This document shows, in pieces, positions 1 to 5,877 of a DNA stretch of 8,624 bases. Where the stretch lies: contig JABMOJ010000076.1 in the NCBI GenBank assembly GCA_013204195.1, positions 1 to 8,624 on the forward strand. The letters run 5' to 3'. The notes under the pieces are model-generated. The model had not been told where the DNA came from, did not search any database, and saw only the letters and a list, made by a program, of their open reading frames with translations. Position numbers and translations under genes: made by a program. The stretch comes from SAR86 cluster bacterium. Its GTDB lineage: Bacteria > Pseudomonadota > Gammaproteobacteria > Pseudomonadales > Azotimanducaceae. Positions within the stretch are counted from its first letter, which is position 1. Each line of letters starts with the position of its first letter.

Positions 1-537
1 CGTTTGTTATTAGGATCGATGATCGGCAGCCTCATTAATCTGCCACTTTTTAGCCTGAAGACAGATATACCCCGTCAAGAAACTGACTCCTGGCATTATC
101 TTTTTCTCGGCCTTAGCCCTCGGCAGGATTTCTCTCGGACCATCATTGCTATCAACGTGGGCGGGGGTGTTATTCCCGTGGCCTTCAGTCTGTATTTGTT
201 CATCGCGCTGGATTTGCACATTGCAGATGTTATGTTCGTTGGGGGTATCGTGGCGCTCGTCAGCTACCTGTTTAGCCGCCCGGTGAAGGGCATGGGCATT
301 ATGATGCCGATACTTGTTGCACCTCTGGCGGCAGCACTCGCCGCTATGATGATCAATCAACCCCAGAGTGCACCCTTGGCTTATATTGGTGGCACCCTGG
401 GTGTACTGGTTGGTGCGGATCTGCTGAGAATCATGGATGTGCGGCAACTACGTGCGCCGATCGCGTCGATCGGCGGCGCGGGTACGTTTGACGGGGTGTT
501 TCTGACCGGTATTATTGCCGTCTTGCTGACTGGCTAG
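1..537 (+). CDS. DUF1614 family integral membrane protein (5' end outside window)
   Basis: This is the C-terminal 178 residues of a hydrophobic membrane protein of unknown function that resembles the DUF1614 family. The reading frame is open from base 1, and the first in-frame start-like codon (TTG at 4) falls inside a conserved-looking membrane stretch, so the real start lies upstream. Visible family-like features, numbered from the TTG, are GSLINLPLF (8-16), INVGGGVIP (50-58), a GxLGVLVGADLLRI stretch (130-143) and SIGGAGTFDGVFLTGII (155-171) near the C-terminus. Four to five membrane segments are apparent, roughly 47-68, 73-90, 99-117, 126-141 and 162-176. The protein would sit in the inner membrane; no enzymatic role is established for the family. 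It ends in TAG, 140 bases before the convergent yceH stop. The family call is from recognition of the motifs, not a search. Confidence 0.85.
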   Translation, partial: RLLLGSMIGSLINLPLFSLKTDIPRQETDSWHYLFLGLSPRQDFSRTIIAINVGGGVIPVAFSLYLFIALDLHIADVMFVGGIVALVSYLFSRPVKGMGIMMPILVAPLAAALAAMMINQPQSAPLAYIGGTLGVLVGADLLRIMDVRQLRAPIASIGGAGTFDGVFLTGIIAVLLTG

Positions 538-571
538 TGCGATTGGATCGCTCTGTCGGCAGATTGGCGGA

Positions 572-640
572 AACATTGCTCTAGACTTTGATCTAAACTT
601 TGACCTCAACATTGCTCAAGACTTTGATCTAAACTTTGAC
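572..640. repeat. Two-copy 33-base direct repeat, 36-base period
   Basis: Bases 572-604 and 608-640 are the same 33-base sequence with one mismatch (T at 582 versus A at 618), separated by 3 bases. Each copy itself contains two shorter related blocks around ACTTTGA (AGACTTTGATCT and AAACTTTGAC), so the region looks like nested slippage duplication. It lies in the spacer between the convergent DUF1614 and yceH genes. No gene or convincing terminator is visible in 538-677. Confidence 0.9.
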
Positions 641-677
641 GCAGATGGGCTAACGTTCTGAAAGCGCTACTCAAACG

Positions 678-1385
678 CTAGTCCTGATGAGCGTCTAGGG
701 TAGATTCCAAGTCCGGCAAGCCTAGATCAATGGGCTCGCCGAGAAGTGTTGCGAGTCTGGTCAGCGCGTTTTCCAGGACTTTGATTCGGGTTTCCAGCTG
801 GTTGATGCGTTGTTCGCTGGTATTCGATGGAGCCGTCCGCTGAGCGCTGACCTGATCCAGTGGTGCGGATTCAATGGTGCCGTAAAACAAGTGCGTATAT
901 TCATGATCTTGGCGCCCTGGCCGCTTCGCTAGGCGAGCGACGAGTGGGCCCTCTTCACGGGTGAGTAAGGCTTCCAAAATGGCGTTGACAGCCTGATTGT
1001 CGTCGAAGTTATGCAGTCTTGGGCTGCGTGCTCGCAATTCTCCCGCGGTTTGTGGTCCCCGCAGAAGGAGGAGGCAAACTATTGCATATTCAGCCGGCGA
1101 AAGACGGCAATCGGTCATTGGCGTGTTACACAAGCGTTGTTCGTATTTGTCGACGCCGCTCTTGAAATTTTCATTATTTTTGATCAAAAACTTTTCCTGC
1201 AATTGTCGCGCGATATGCTGCACTGTCCCCGGTGTGAGGTTCATGACAGGCTCGCGACTGCTCTTCTGGTTGCAGGCATTGGTCAGTGCATTCAAAGTCA
1301 GGGGATATTGGTCCGGCGTGGTGACGGCTTTCTCCATCAAGCAACCAATGACTCGCGCCTCTTCAGGATTCATTTGAATGTGCAT
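678..1385 (-). CDS. yceH: YceH family protein (UPF0502/DUF480)
   Basis: A 235-residue soluble protein that matches the E. coli YceH family over nearly its whole length. Recognisable blocks are EEARVIGCLMEKAVTTPDQYPLT in sense (residues 8-30; two-part motif), ACNQKSSREPVMNL (37-50), a KYEQRLCN block (80-87), LLLLRGPQTAGELRAR (105-120) and an EEGPLVARLAKRPGR block (144-158). The family folds as two winged-helix domains, but its molecular role is not established. Residues about 190-215 look like a short coiled coil, as in other members. The ATG at 1385 is used; a second ATG four codons later is also possible, and neither has a clear Shine-Dalgarno site. Length agrees with the family (about 215-235). 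The gene is convergent with DUF1614 and in the same direction as the Gre-like gene, but a terminator between them suggests independent transcription. Confidence 0.93.
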   Translation of the reverse strand: MHIQMNPEEARVIGCLMEKAVTTPDQYPLTLNALTNACNQKSSREPVMNLTPGTVQHIARQLQEKFLIKNNENFKSGVDKYEQRLCNTPMTDCRLSPAEYAIVCLLLLRGPQTAGELRARSPRLHNFDDNQAVNAILEALLTREEGPLVARLAKRPGRQDHEYTHLFYGTIESAPLDQVSAQRTAPSNTSEQRINQLETRIKVLENALTRLATLLGEPIDLGLPDLESTLDAHQD

Positions 1386-1450
1386 AATGACGACGACTCG
1401 ATAGGTTGATGAGTGAGAGGGCGAATAAGCGTGCTCTGTTCTAGCACTGC

Positions 1451-1480
1451 ATTTTGCGCTCTAGCGGGTAGGCCTGGCAA
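1451..1480 (-). promoter_or_regulatory. Candidate sigma-70-type promoter for yceH
   Basis: On the minus strand TTGCCA (1475-1480) is followed after 18 bases by CAAAAT (1451-1456). This is 5/6 and 4/6 to consensus, about 65 bases upstream of the yceH ATG. It fits a separate transcription unit for yceH, but the -10 box is weak, so this is only a candidate. Confidence 0.3.
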
Positions 1481-1531
1481 CTGAATCGGGGTGGGTAAAC
1501 AATGACTGAGCGAATTATTGGCGGAAGCCGG

Positions 1532-1547
1532 CGGTGCATCAGCACCG
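1532..1547. other. Small GC-rich hairpin CGGTGC-ATCA-GCACCG
   Basis: A perfect 6-bp stem with a four-base loop lies in the spacer between yceH and the Gre-like gene. No T-run follows on either strand at a useful distance, so it is not by itself an intrinsic terminator. The role is unknown and it may be chance. Confidence 0.35.
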
Positions 1548-1575
1548 ATGGTCGAGCCGCAGCAGTTCGAAGCAG

Positions 1576-1612
1576 AAAAAAAGCCCCGCGTTGACCAATA
1601 AATTGGACGCGG
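1576..1612 (-). terminator. Rho-independent terminator of the Gre-like gene
   Basis: Read on the minus strand, CCGCG (1608-1612), an inner CCAA/TTGG stem (1603-1606 with 1595-1598) around a four-base loop, and CGCGG (1586-1590) form an interrupted hairpin. It is followed by GGC and then seven T residues (complement of A1576-A1582). It begins 37 bases after the stop codon of the minus-strand gene ending at 1650, the expected place and orientation. The stem has an unpaired internal bulge (TCAA opposite T), which lowers strength a little. Confidence 0.75.
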
Positions 1613-1649
1613 ACTAAAACCTGGTTTGATCGCGTGCCAGCGCTTAGGC

Positions 1650-2132
1650 TTAGTAAATCCCGATTATTTCATGGTGTTGATGTTGGCCATTAATGTTCAC
1701 TGTGATCTCGGTGTTTACCAGGCAACCTAGCAGTGCCTTGCCTAGTGGTGCAGATGGAGTGATTAATACAATTTCCCGACCGCCGACGTGAAATTTCAAC
1801 CCGCCTGCCCGTGGGCCTAAAAATAACCAGCGTTGATTGTTTTGGTCGCCAAGCAGGCAGACCAGCGCGCCGATATGGATAGGTTGGTCGGCGGGCCAGG
1901 GTTGGTGTTTCATAGCTTGAAAGGCCTCGATATCCAAACCGCATTCAACGACTCGCAGAGACTGGCCGTGGGCAAGATAGGCCGCCTCAAGCCCGAGGGT
2001 GTCATATTTATTCTCGGCTACGTTCTCCGCGTGGGTCGCCGTTTGATGGGCCTGCTGGGCGGCATTTCTGGCTTGCTGCGCAGCCAGCGCCAAGGCTTTT
2101 AAAATCCCTTCCAAGACGAGTAATTTATCCAT
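1650..2132 (-). CDS. GreA/GreB-like transcription factor homologue
   Basis: A 160-residue protein with the two-part architecture of Gre factors. Residues 1 to about 75 form an Ala/Gln/Glu-rich helical region consistent with the coiled-coil finger; its turn region (residues 34-44, with E36, E40, N41 and D44) resembles the acidic tip that Gre proteins insert into the RNA polymerase secondary channel. Residues about 80-160 look like the C-terminal FKBP-like domain, with WLFLGPRAGGL (102-112), then ITPSAPLGKALLG (124-136) and a closing EIIGIY beta strand. Known Gre proteins stimulate transcript cleavage by backtracked polymerase; whether this divergent relative cleaves, blocks or only binds is not shown. 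Length (160) is close to GreA (about 158). The ATG at 2132 has no clear Shine-Dalgarno site. It forms its own unit with the terminator at 1576-1612. Family call is by motif recognition. Confidence 0.85.
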   Translation of the reverse strand: MDKLLVLEGILKALALAAQQARNAAQQAHQTATHAENVAENKYDTLGLEAAYLAHGQSLRVVECGLDIEAFQAMKHQPWPADQPIHIGALVCLLGDQNNQRWLFLGPRAGGLKFHVGGREIVLITPSAPLGKALLGCLVNTEITVNINGQHQHHEIIGIY

Positions 2133-2187
2133 TGATGATAGTGGTCCCGGGTAGTCTTGAGCATTGGCTATGATGGTTTTTGGGCCG

Positions 2188-2215
2188 TTGGCCGCTGGGG
2201 TTGAAATAGTATAAT
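2188..2215 (+). promoter_or_regulatory. Candidate sigma-70 promoter for the AMP-binding ligase
   Basis: TTGGCC (2188-2193) and a perfect TATAAT (2210-2215) are 16 bases apart on the plus strand, in the divergent spacer between the Gre-like gene and the ligase. If used, it gives a leader of about 190 bases before the ATG at 2414. The -35 is only 4/6, so the call rests mainly on the -10 box and its location. Confidence 0.45.
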
Positions 2216-2413
2216 GGTTGGGCTTTATGGGCTACCATAGTTTGCGCTGCCGGTCTCGAAAAATGCCATAGGCAGCATAGCTTCAGGCACTGTCGCTGCG
2301 CTCTCGAGCATGGCGTTGGTAGCTGGATTGAACGGACTGACGGTATTGAAGCCTTGATCTTAGGCGTCGCCCGGTCGGTGTTTCCCGATGGTGATAAAAA
2401 GAAGGAAGAGATG

Positions 2414-4267
2414 ATGCCAAGTGGCCAAAATGCACCCTATATTGATCAGGGCAATGCCCAAGCGGCGGTCGACGTGGAAACCCGAGCCAATGGCGAGTTG
2501 ATTCTGCGCAGTCCTTACGCCTGTGGTCCGGCGCCCATCAGTACGGTTCATCTGCTGCTCGAACGGGCAGGTCAGTTCCCTGACCGGACACTGATCGCCG
2601 AGAAGCAGGGCGATGGTTGGCGTCATCTCACCTATCAGCAGGCCGTTACGGGATGCCGCCACGTGGCTCAATGGCTGCTCAATGAGGGCGCGTCGATTGA
2701 GCGCCCACTGGCGATTTTGTCGAACAGTTCCATTAACCACTTTCTGATGGCCTGGGGTGCGATATTTGCACGGGTGCCCTATGTGCCTGTGAGCGTGTCT
2801 TATTCCAGCGTTCCTGGCGCCTATCCAAAACTCGACGCCGTGCTGCAGCGTGTGCAACCGGCCTTTATTTATGCGGAGGACTTCACCGACCAGCAACAAG
2901 CGTTGCAACATATTGATTTCGATATAGCAAAGACGCAATTGCTATCCGGTAGCGCATCCCGCCCCTCTGCTGTCCCGAGTTGGCCGATAGTCAACTGGGA
3001 GGACTTGATGAATACCCCGGTGACCGATGCAGTAGATCGCAGTATTGCCAAGATCAATCACGACACCATCACTCGCTATATGTTCACTTCTGGCTCTACC
3101 GGCATGCCCAAGGGCGTCATCCACACTCATGGCATGGCTTGTGAGATGCTGGCTTCCGGGGCGGGTATTCTTGAAGGTGTGGGTTTGGAAAGTCCACGGG
3201 TGCTCGACTGGATGCCGTGGAGTCATGTTGGCGCAGGTGTTATGCGCATCTCTAGTATGATCAATGCCGGTGGCGCTATCTATCTCGATACGGGTAAGCC
3301 GGTGCCGGCAGAGTTCGGTAAAACCATCGAAAATATCAAGTCGGTAAAGCCCACGTCCTTTGCGGGCGCGCCCTTGGGTTGGTCGATGTTGGTGGATGCT
3401 CTGGAAGCCGATACAGCATTTGCCAGCCTGTTCTACGAAAACATTCGGACCATGCAGGCGGGTTCAGCGGCTATGCCCGCGTCCTTGGCAGATAGAATTC
3501 AGGCGTTAAACGTCAAGTACACAGGCTTCCGCTTCCCCTTTGCCACCTCGCTGGCGTCTACCGAAGTGCAGTGTGGGCTGAGTCGCTACTGGGTCTGTGA
3601 ACGTACTGATGTGACGGGCTTGCCGGTGCCAGGCACTGACATCAAACTGGTGCCCTTTGGTGACAAGTATGAGCTGCGGGTGCGGTCCAAAGGCACAACC
3701 CCCGGATATTTGGACGACGCGCAAAAGACCCTAGAGAGCTTTGATGAAGAGGGCTTCTTCAAGATGGGTGACGCGGTGCGCTTTGCTGATCCGAATGATC
3801 CGACGCAGGGTTTGTGTTTCGCCGGCCGAGTCGCCGAGGAGTTCAAGCTGATCACCGGAACCTGGGTGGCCGCGGGGACCTTAAGATCGGAAGCGGTCGC
3901 CAGTGCCTCGCCTTATATCAGGGACGCGGTGGTCTGCGGTCTTAATCAGAATTATGTGGCGTTGCTGTTGTGGCCGAATCTAGCCGCCTGCCAGGGCCTT
4001 GCAGGTACTGATGACCCAGCGAAGATTGTCACATCTGCGGCGGTTATCGACGCCATACGAGAGGGCTTGGCCGCTCACAATGTCAGCAACCCAAGCTCCT
4101 CGAAACGCTTTAAACGCTTTCTATTACTGCAGGCGCCGCCGGATCCCGGCGCCTATGAAATCACCGATAAGGGGTATATCAACCAGGGCGCCGTGCAAGC
4201 TCACCGTAGTGCCGAGGTCGAAAGCTTGTTCGCCGATGTCAGTGGCAGTCATGTGGTAGAGATCTAG
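2414..4267 (+). CDS. fcs: Feruloyl-CoA synthase family AMP-forming acyl-CoA ligase
   Basis: A 617-residue adenylate-forming enzyme that activates a carboxylic acid with ATP and CoA to the acyl-CoA. The adenylation P-loop MFTSGSTGMPKGV lies at residues 223-235 and the ribose-binding Asp in KMGDAVRF (D453). The hinge region FAGRVAEEFKLITGTWV (469-485) and the C-terminal ITDKGYINQ with catalytic-type K586 are of the feruloyl-CoA synthase subfamily. The block before the adenine site (FATSLASTE, 376-384) keeps the Thr-Glu pair but has Ala-Ser where Gly-Met/Leu is usual. I chose the ATG at 2414 because AGGA (2403-2406) lies 7 bases upstream; ATG 2411 is too close, and a TTG at 2354 would add a 20-residue, lysine-rich tail unlike the family. 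No enoyl-CoA hydratase/lyase or vanillin dehydrogenase gene is adjacent, so ferulate as substrate is only a family inference. Confidence 0.87.
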   Translation: MPSGQNAPYIDQGNAQAAVDVETRANGELILRSPYACGPAPISTVHLLLERAGQFPDRTLIAEKQGDGWRHLTYQQAVTGCRHVAQWLLNEGASIERPLAILSNSSINHFLMAWGAIFARVPYVPVSVSYSSVPGAYPKLDAVLQRVQPAFIYAEDFTDQQQALQHIDFDIAKTQLLSGSASRPSAVPSWPIVNWEDLMNTPVTDAVDRSIAKINHDTITRYMFTSGSTGMPKGVIHTHGMACEMLASGAGILEGVGLESPRVLDWMPWSHVGAGVMRISSMINAGGAIYLDTGKPVPAEFGKTIENIKSVKPTSFAGAPLGWSMLVDALEADTAFASLFYENIRTMQAGSAAMPASLADRIQALNVKYTGFRFPFATSLASTEVQCGLSRYWVCERTDVTGLPVPGTDIKLVPFGDKYELRVRSKGTTPGYLDDAQKTLESFDEEGFFKMGDAVRFADPNDPTQGLCFAGRVAEEFKLITGTWVAAGTLRSEAVASASPYIRDAVVCGLNQNYVALLLWPNLAACQGLAGTDDPAKIVTSAAVIDAIREGLAAHNVSNPSSSKRFKRFLLLQAPPDPGAYEITDKGYINQGAVQAHRSAEVESLFADVSGSHVVEI

Positions 4268-4294
4268 TTGTCGTGCGATCACTGCGGGGAATTT

Positions 4295-4337
4295 AGTATG
4301 GCGATTTGAGTATGGCGATTGGAGTGTGGAGTGTGGG
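4295..4337. repeat. Adjacent short tandem repeats (14-base x2, then 7-base x2)
   Basis: AGTATGGCGATT occurs at 4295-4306 and again at 4309-4320 (14-base period). It is followed directly by GGAGTGT repeated at 4321-4334 (7-base period, two copies plus a partial third). They lie in the 143-base spacer after the ligase stop and before the GFA gene. Confidence 0.8.
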
Positions 4338-4358
4338 CGTCGCCAGCTCAATCGCCAT
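4312..4358. other. 12-bp inverted repeat around the ligase/GFA spacer
   Basis: ATGGCGATTGGAG (4312-4324) can pair with CTCAATCGCCAT (4347-4358): 12 pairs with one bulged G, closing a 22-base loop. The upstream repeat copy (ATGGCGATTTGAG, 4298-4310) could pair with the same arm equally well, so two mutually exclusive hairpins are possible. No T-run follows, so a classical terminator is not supported; it could be a transcript-end or 5'-leader structure. Confidence 0.6.
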
Positions 4359-4410
4359 TGAACGCCCTATCCATTGATCACCCTATGCTGAGATAGCCAA
4401 GGAGAACAAC

Positions 4411-4797
4411 ATGAAGTACACCGGCGGTTGCCATTGCGGTAACGTGCGGTTTGAAGTGGAGGCCAGTACACCGCTGGTCTGCCACGAATGTAATTGTTCT
4501 ATCTGCTCGAAGTCGGGCTATCTGCACTTGATCGTACCGCTGAGCCAATGGCGCCTGCTGCGTGGTGAAGAAAGCCTGGCCACCTACACCTTTGGCTCGG
4601 GCACTGCCAAGCATACCTTCTGTCGAAGTTGCGGGGTGAAGTCTTTTTATACGCCGCGATCGAACCCCGATGGCGTCTCTGTTAACGTTCGTTGTCTTGA
4701 GCCCATACCTGAGTCATTGACCATCGATGCCTTTGATGGTCAGCACTGGGAGGCCAATGCGCAGACGCTGGCGCATCTGAGTGAAGACTCGACTTAG
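4411..4797 (+). CDS. GFA family zinc protein (glutathione-dependent formaldehyde-activating enzyme/CENP-V fold)
   Basis: A 128-residue cytoplasmic protein with the complete cysteine pattern of the GFA family. C7 and C9 (GGCHCGNVRF) with C71 and C74 (FCRSCG) match the structural zinc site. C27, C29 and C32 (CNCSIC) match the second, catalytic-type zinc site of the Paracoccus Gfa protein. The founding member was proposed to speed formation of S-hydroxymethylglutathione from formaldehyde and glutathione, but most small relatives have no proven substrate, so the function is a family inference. Start is secure: AAGGAG (4399-4404) lies 6 bases before the ATG. It is the first gene of a plus-strand group; the OsmC-like gene begins 67 bases after its stop. 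Intact and of normal length. Confidence 0.92.
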   Translation: MKYTGGCHCGNVRFEVEASTPLVCHECNCSICSKSGYLHLIVPLSQWRLLRGEESLATYTFGSGTAKHTFCRSCGVKSFYTPRSNPDGVSVNVRCLEPIPESLTIDAFDGQHWEANAQTLAHLSEDST

Positions 4798-4864
4798 CTT
4801 TAAGCGCAAGCGACTAAAATGCAATTGCCTATTTTCTTAATGCGATATTCAATGGAGTCTGATC

Positions 4865-5326
4865 ATGCAAGATTTTCCTCATATCTATCATGTAACAGCG
4901 ACTGCTGACTCGTTAGAAAACCTGAGTCTTACCAGCGCTGGTCTACCAGTCATCACCTCAGCGGCGCCCAAAGAGTTCGGCGGACCCGGCGACAAATGGT
5001 CACCCGAAACCCTGTTGATCGCCGCGGTCGCTGATTGTTTTGTACTGACGTTTAGAGCGATTGCCAGTGCCTCAAAGTTACCGTGGTTGACATTAACTTG
5101 TGCGGTGGAAGGCTGCCTTGATCGTCAGGATGGCGTGCCCCGATTTACAGCGTTCGATATTGTCGTGGTGCTTGAAGTGCCGCAGGACACTAATGAGGGT
5201 CGAGCACTGCGACTGCTTGAGAAGGCAGAAAAAAATTGTCTGATCACGAATTCTCTAGTAGCGCCGGTAAAATTGCAGGCTTCAATTATTATTAACCGCG
5301 ACGCTGAATCAGGCCAAGCTAGTTGA
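4865..5326 (+). CDS. OsmC/Ohr family protein (putative thiol peroxidase)
   Basis: A 153-residue protein of the OsmC fold. The motif EFGGPGDKWSPETLL (37-51) runs into AAVADCFV with the peroxidatic-type C58. The second family cysteine is C125 in EKNCLITNSL; the spacing resembles the redox pair of Ohr/OsmC. E48 in the SPE turn corresponds to the family's conserved catalytic glutamate. Such proteins reduce organic hydroperoxides using dihydrolipoamide or other thiols and act as cytoplasmic dimers. It groups with OsmC-like proteins rather than clearly with Ohr or OsmC proper. GGAG (4854-4857) lies 7 bases before the ATG. The stop TGA overlaps the TTG start of the kinase-like gene, indicating translational coupling. 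Two extra cysteines (C79, C84) are present; their role is unknown. Confidence 0.9.
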   Translation: MQDFPHIYHVTATADSLENLSLTSAGLPVITSAAPKEFGGPGDKWSPETLLIAAVADCFVLTFRAIASASKLPWLTLTCAVEGCLDRQDGVPRFTAFDIVVVLEVPQDTNEGRALRLLEKAEKNCLITNSLVAPVKLQASIIINRDAESGQAS

Positions 5327-5865
5327 AGAGAGTGAATGTTGTGGGCACCAGTGGCAGTGGCAAGTCGACCTTTAGTCGAGAGCTGGCAGCGGCCTTAAGT
5401 GCCAGGCATGTTGAGATGGATGCCATCCATTGGCTACCGGATTGGCATGAATTGAATGATGAGCAGTTTGCGGCGCAATTGGAGCGAGCCCTGGTTGCCG
5501 ATTCCTGGGTGCTGGATGGTAACTATTCTCGTTTCAATGATCTTAAGTGGGCTTTGACGGATACTATTATTTGGCTCGACTATAGCTTACCTCGAACCTT
5601 TGCGCAGATTCTAGCGCGGTCTGTAAGACGGGCGCTGACGGGTGTTGAGATCTGGCCCGGCACGGGCAACACTGAGACGCTCTATCGTAATTTTTGCACC
5701 AGAGATTCGGTTATTCTCTGGATGATGACGAGTTATTACAGCAATCGAAAAAGATACCAGGCATTGCTTGGCTCCGGTTTAGGTTCACGTATTGATATCG
5801 TTAGAGTCTCTAGCCCGTCTCAGGCTCGAAAATTAATCCAACGTGTCAGCTTGGAAGGTGGTTAA
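5323..5865 (+). CDS. P-loop NTPase, adenylate kinase/FlaR-like nucleotide kinase-like protein
   Basis: A 180-residue protein with a Walker A motif at the very N-terminus (GTSGSGKS, 8-15). Family-like blocks follow: VEMDAIHW (30-37), SWVLDGNYS (61-69) and DTIIWLDYSLPRTF (80-93), the last a Walker-B-like strand, then an Arg-rich helix (99-103). These are typical of small proteins annotated as adenylate-kinase-like or 'topology modulation' (FlaR-like). Biochemical function is not established; a small-molecule or nucleotide kinase is the natural guess. I accept the TTG at 5323 because MKRVNVVGTSGSGKS is the usual family start. The TTGA overlap with the OsmC-like stop, and the lack of its own Shine-Dalgarno site, point to coupled translation. 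A GTG three codons later (5332) is the alternative. The methyltransferase starts 12 bases after the stop. Confidence 0.8.
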   Translation: MKRVNVVGTSGSGKSTFSRELAAALSARHVEMDAIHWLPDWHELNDEQFAAQLERALVADSWVLDGNYSRFNDLKWALTDTIIWLDYSLPRTFAQILARSVRRALTGVEIWPGTGNTETLYRNFCTRDSVILWMMTSYYSNRKRYQALLGSGLGSRIDIVRVSSPSQARKLIQRVSLEGG

Positions 5866-5871
5866 GGAGGA
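5864..5871 (+). promoter_or_regulatory. Strong Shine-Dalgarno site for the methyltransferase
   Basis: AAGGAGGA lies 6 bases before the ATG at 5878 and overlaps the kinase-like gene's TAA stop (5863-5865). It is the strongest ribosome-binding site in the window and fixes this start. It contrasts with the kinase-like gene, which lacks one. Confidence 0.85.
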
Positions 5872-5877
5872 GCCGTA

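Noticed and set aside
10..447. 145-residue minus-strand frame opposite the DUF1614 gene
   Set aside because: It is a His/Gln-rich antisense shadow with no family look and no ribosome-binding site; the plus frame is a clear membrane protein.
2310..2357. Short leader-peptide frame (ATG 2310 to TGA 2357) before the ligase
   Set aside because: Only 15 codons, no ribosome-binding site and no attenuator-like hairpin after it.
2354..2413. TTG start adding 20 residues to the ligase
   Set aside because: No ribosome-binding site before it, whereas AGGA sits at a good distance before ATG 2414; the extra residues do not look like the family.
2360..2938. 192-residue minus-strand frame opposite the ligase start
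   Set aside because: Antisense shadow of the ligase gene with low-plausibility composition.
4825..4851. Promoter TTGCCT...TATTCA before the OsmC-like gene
   Set aside because: Spacing (15 bases) and the -10 match are poor, and it runs close to the ribosome-binding site; read-through from the GFA gene is as likely.
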